Assembly: GCA_905235445.1 (NCBI GenBank)
Contig: CAJOLJ010000021.1
Span: forward strand, 1 to 35,457
DNA: 35,457 nt
Reading direction: 5' to 3'
From: an uncultured Bacteroidales bacterium
Lineage (GTDB): Bacteria > Bacteroidota > Bacteroidia > Bacteroidales > UBA932
In this document: positions 33,417-35,457 of the stretch, piece after piece
Numbering within the stretch: the stretch's first letter is position 1
Layout: the number at the start of each line of letters is the position of its first letter
Notes under the pieces: generated by a model
What the model saw: only the letters and a program-made list of their open reading frames with translations
Told to the model about the DNA's origin: nothing
Databases searched by the model: none
Translations under genes and position numbers: made by a program

Positions 33417-35132
33417 ATGAGAAAAAACTTAACTCTTGCCTTAGCAACCCTGATAGCCATCTTGGCTTTCTGTGCCTGCTCCAAGAATGACTGCGTCACC
33501 GCCCAAGGCGACGAGGCCAGCCAGGTAATCAGCCTTACCACGTCGGTTCGTACCCGAAGCATAGACCAGACCCTCCAGGAGTCCCAGATTGCAGAGGGCA
33601 TCCACGTCGGTGCATTCGTGGCCACTACTGGTTCCACCTCGGAATTCATGGAAAATGCCCTCAACAACGATCTCACCGCCGATGGAAACGGTGATCTGAG
33701 TGTCGCTTCCGGCAAGGAGATGTATTTCCCAGCCGGTGCAAATGTGGACATCTATGCCTATGCTCCCTACAACAGCGGATGGTCCTCGCTCGGGGTCCAG
33801 ACATTTACGGTGCAGACCGACCAAAGTACCGACGCAAACGTCAACGCCAGCGATCTCCTGTACGTGAAGAAGGCGGACGTCGCTTCCACATCCGATGCCA
33901 TAGCTCTCGAGTTTGCCCACAAGCTCAGCAAACTGAACATAACGATCGTGAACAGTTCGAGCATCGTCCTCAAAGATGCAGTGGTCAGTGTCCTCGGAAC
34001 CAAGACGAGCGTCAAAGTGGACCTCTCCTCGGGTGCCCTGACTGACAATGATGAGGCTGTTGCTGCGGATATTACCGCCGCAACCCTGGGTGAATCGGAC
34101 TTGACTGCCAGTGCCATACTGGTGCCCCAGGAAGTGTCCAGCGGACATTTCCTCAAGATTGTCACTTCCGCAGACAATAACAACTCTGTCTCCACGACCC
34201 TGTATGCCGACCTTGCAGAGGCCAAGACCCTCGCAGCAAACCACAAGTACAACTACAAAGTCACCATCACCGGCACTCCCGAAATCCCCAATGTCCAATT
34301 GTCCCTGGGCAGCACTACCGTCGGTTCCTGGGAGGAGGAAGGCTCAGACCTCACGTCCCTGGCTTATGGAGTAGGTGATTTCGTACTTTCAAATGGCGGA
34401 TTCCTCAAAGCTTCCGAGATAACCACCCAGAACAAATCCCTGATAGCTGGCGTAATCTTCAGCACCACCGTCAGCGCCGCCGATGAGGCTGCAGGCTACA
34501 ATGCCTACGCCATGGGACTTACCAGGATGAAGAACAGGACCTGGGGCTTTACCGACGAGATTACCACCGGCCCGACCTCCTTGGCAGAAGGGATAGCGGA
34601 CCTGGACGGAAGGACGAAAACCTCTTCAGTGACTGCAAGCACCCCTTACACTACTTATGCTGAATCGAATAGCAACCACATCGCAACGCTGTCCGGATAC
34701 AGCCCTACCCTCACAGGCACCAATCTGAGCGGTTGGTTCGTCCCCAGCTTCGGACAGATAGTGCAGATTCTTAACAATCTCGGCCAGGCCAACATCACAG
34801 ATGCCACAATGACCGCGGCCTCTTTCGGCACCAGCAGTTCCTTCTATGTCTATAGCAACGACACTTCCGAGGGCAAAGTCGCCCCTGAGACCATCATTTC
34901 CAACCTCAACACCTATGTCGTCACACAGGCAGGAAAGAGCGAGAATGTCATAACTGCTGGCAATATCACTGTTGCAACAATCTCCGAAAGCGCCCAAACG
35001 AAGTTTTGGTCCTTCAACCTGACCGACAACGGGGAAAGCTGGGAGCTCGGTGCTGCTGCAGGCAAGACAAGCAATGCCAACCGAAGCGTCATCCCTTGCC
35101 TGGCCGTAACGATACCGACCACTACAGAATAA
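33417..35132 (+). CDS. Fimbrillin-family lipoprotein with FISUMP/DUF1566-like C-terminus
   Basis: This 571-residue lipoprotein has a signal ending near Cys21 (FCAC). Residues about 35-290 look like a Mfa-like/FimA-type fimbrillin. They carry the usual early VISLTTSVRTRS, the region around VDIYAYAPYN, and FAHKLSKLNITI, a family hallmark. The rest (about 305-570) resembles the FISUMP/DUF1566 family, a C-type-lectin-like fold: GWFVPSFGQIVQIL and, near the end, FWSFNL and NRSVIPCLAV in the positions of that family's GWxLPS, YWSS and VRPV. Fimbrillins assemble into surface fibres or act as adhesins; the fused end suggests a tip or ligand-binding subunit. It lies 113 bases after the glycan-binding gene and 22 bases before a second fimbrillin gene. 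Confidence 0.75.
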   Translation: MRKNLTLALATLIAILAFCACSKNDCVTAQGDEASQVISLTTSVRTRSIDQTLQESQIAEGIHVGAFVATTGSTSEFMENALNNDLTADGNGDLSVASGKEMYFPAGANVDIYAYAPYNSGWSSLGVQTFTVQTDQSTDANVNASDLLYVKKADVASTSDAIALEFAHKLSKLNITIVNSSSIVLKDAVVSVLGTKTSVKVDLSSGALTDNDEAVAADITAATLGESDLTASAILVPQEVSSGHFLKIVTSADNNNSVSTTLYADLAEAKTLAANHKYNYKVTITGTPEIPNVQLSLGSTTVGSWEEEGSDLTSLAYGVGDFVLSNGGFLKASEITTQNKSLIAGVIFSTTVSAADEAAGYNAYAMGLTRMKNRTWGFTDEITTGPTSLAEGIADLDGRTKTSSVTASTPYTTYAESNSNHIATLSGYSPTLTGTNLSGWFVPSFGQIVQILNNLGQANITDATMTAASFGTSSSFYVYSNDTSEGKVAPETIISNLNTYVVTQAGKSENVITAGNITVATISESAQTKFWSFNLTDNGESWELGAAAGKTSNANRSVIPCLAVTIPTTTE

Positions 35133-35154
35133 TAAAAAACAACTAGAACAATAA

Positions 35155-35457
35155 ATGAAACGGTTCATCATTCCTTTGGCAGTGATGGCAATGGCATTGT
35201 CCTTCACCGCATGTAACGAGAAGCTTGAAAACAGCCCTTCCACAGGTCGTGTCATCAGCCTCACATCCCAGGTCCAGACCCGCGCTACGGCGGATCCCCA
35301 GACAACAGCCCTCAATACGGCCAACTCCGTCGGCGTGTTTGTCACCTCTTCCTCTGCCACCCTTTACGACAACATCTCCCATAGTGTAGAGTCAACTGGT
35401 GACCTTACAGCTTCCAGCACCATGAACTATCCCAGCGAGGATAATGCTACAGTCAAC
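35155..35457 (+). CDS. Second fimbrillin-family lipoprotein (5' part, cut by window end)
   Basis: The first 101 codons of a gene continue past the window edge. A lipoprotein signal ends at Cys20 (SFTAC). The next residues, GRVISLTSQVQTRA (31-44), align with the same region of the upstream fimbrillin (VISLTTSVRTRS), and VGVFVTSSS and DLTAS also correspond to its early strands. This makes the two genes tandem paralogues, probably co-transcribed (22-base gap). Whether it also has the FISUMP-like C-terminus cannot be seen. Confidence 0.75.
   Translation, partial: MKRFIIPLAVMAMALSFTACNEKLENSPSTGRVISLTSQVQTRATADPQTTALNTANSVGVFVTSSSATLYDNISHSVESTGDLTASSTMNYPSEDNATVN

Noticed and set aside
1..35457. 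Mobile element or recent transfer of the hydrogenase or PUL segment
   Set aside because: I saw no transposase, integrase, terminal repeats or tRNA junction, and base and codon use look even by eye across the boundaries.

Overview
The window comes from a Bacteroidota chromosome, most likely Bacteroidales. The evidence is a SusC/SusD pair, a hybrid two-component regulator with propeller repeats, lipoproteins with Bacteroidetes-style signals, fimbrillins, and several promoters with the phylum's -7 element TAnnTTTG instead of an E. coli -10. The DNA is GC-rich for the order, which by feel suggests an Alistipes/RC9-like relative; the genus cannot be fixed by eye.

Layout. (1) 1-260: a probable rRNA operon leader on the minus strand with two TATCTTTG promoters; the 16S gene would lie just outside the window. 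(2) 433-2531, plus strand: a pair of half-size chromate transporter (CHR) genes and a cyclophilin-type lipoprotein, followed by a possible small RNA and a strong terminator. (3) 2743-7260, minus strand: a two-gene unit, GH20 beta-N-acetylhexosaminidase then a GH9 lipoprotein. (4) 7586-15264: a complete [FeFe]-hydrogenase cassette. The maturases hydE-hydG-hydF run on the plus strand and converge with an NAD-linked trimeric hydrogenase (NuoF-like, catalytic HydA, NuoE-like) on the minus strand; the two stop codons overlap. (5) 15414 to the window end: a polysaccharide utilisation locus. It holds a secreted beta-helix protein (minus), then on the plus strand a CE1-type esterase with an N-terminal CBM48-like domain, a GH115 alpha-glucuronidase, a small secreted protein, an HTCS regulator, SusC, SusD, two surface glycan-binding lipoproteins, and two fimbrillin-family lipoproteins, the last cut by the window edge.

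How it works together (inference). GH115 and CE1 are side-chain removing enzymes for glucuronoxylan or arabinoglucuronoxylan, so the locus probably binds xylan at the surface (SusD, two IPT-type binding proteins, possibly the fimbrillins), imports fragments through SusC, and is switched on by the HTCS when it senses a periplasmic xylan fragment. No GH10, GH11, GH43 or GH67 gene is visible, so backbone cleavage must come from outside the window or from another organism. The hydrogenase cassette would let the cell dispose of electrons from sugar fermentation as H2, probably using NADH and reduced ferredoxin together.

I saw no CRISPR array, tRNA, insertion sequence or integrase. The least explained parts are the beta-helix protein, the 170-residue secreted protein at 21256, the fimbrillin with a FISUMP/DUF1566-like end, and several inverted or direct repeats near promoters.
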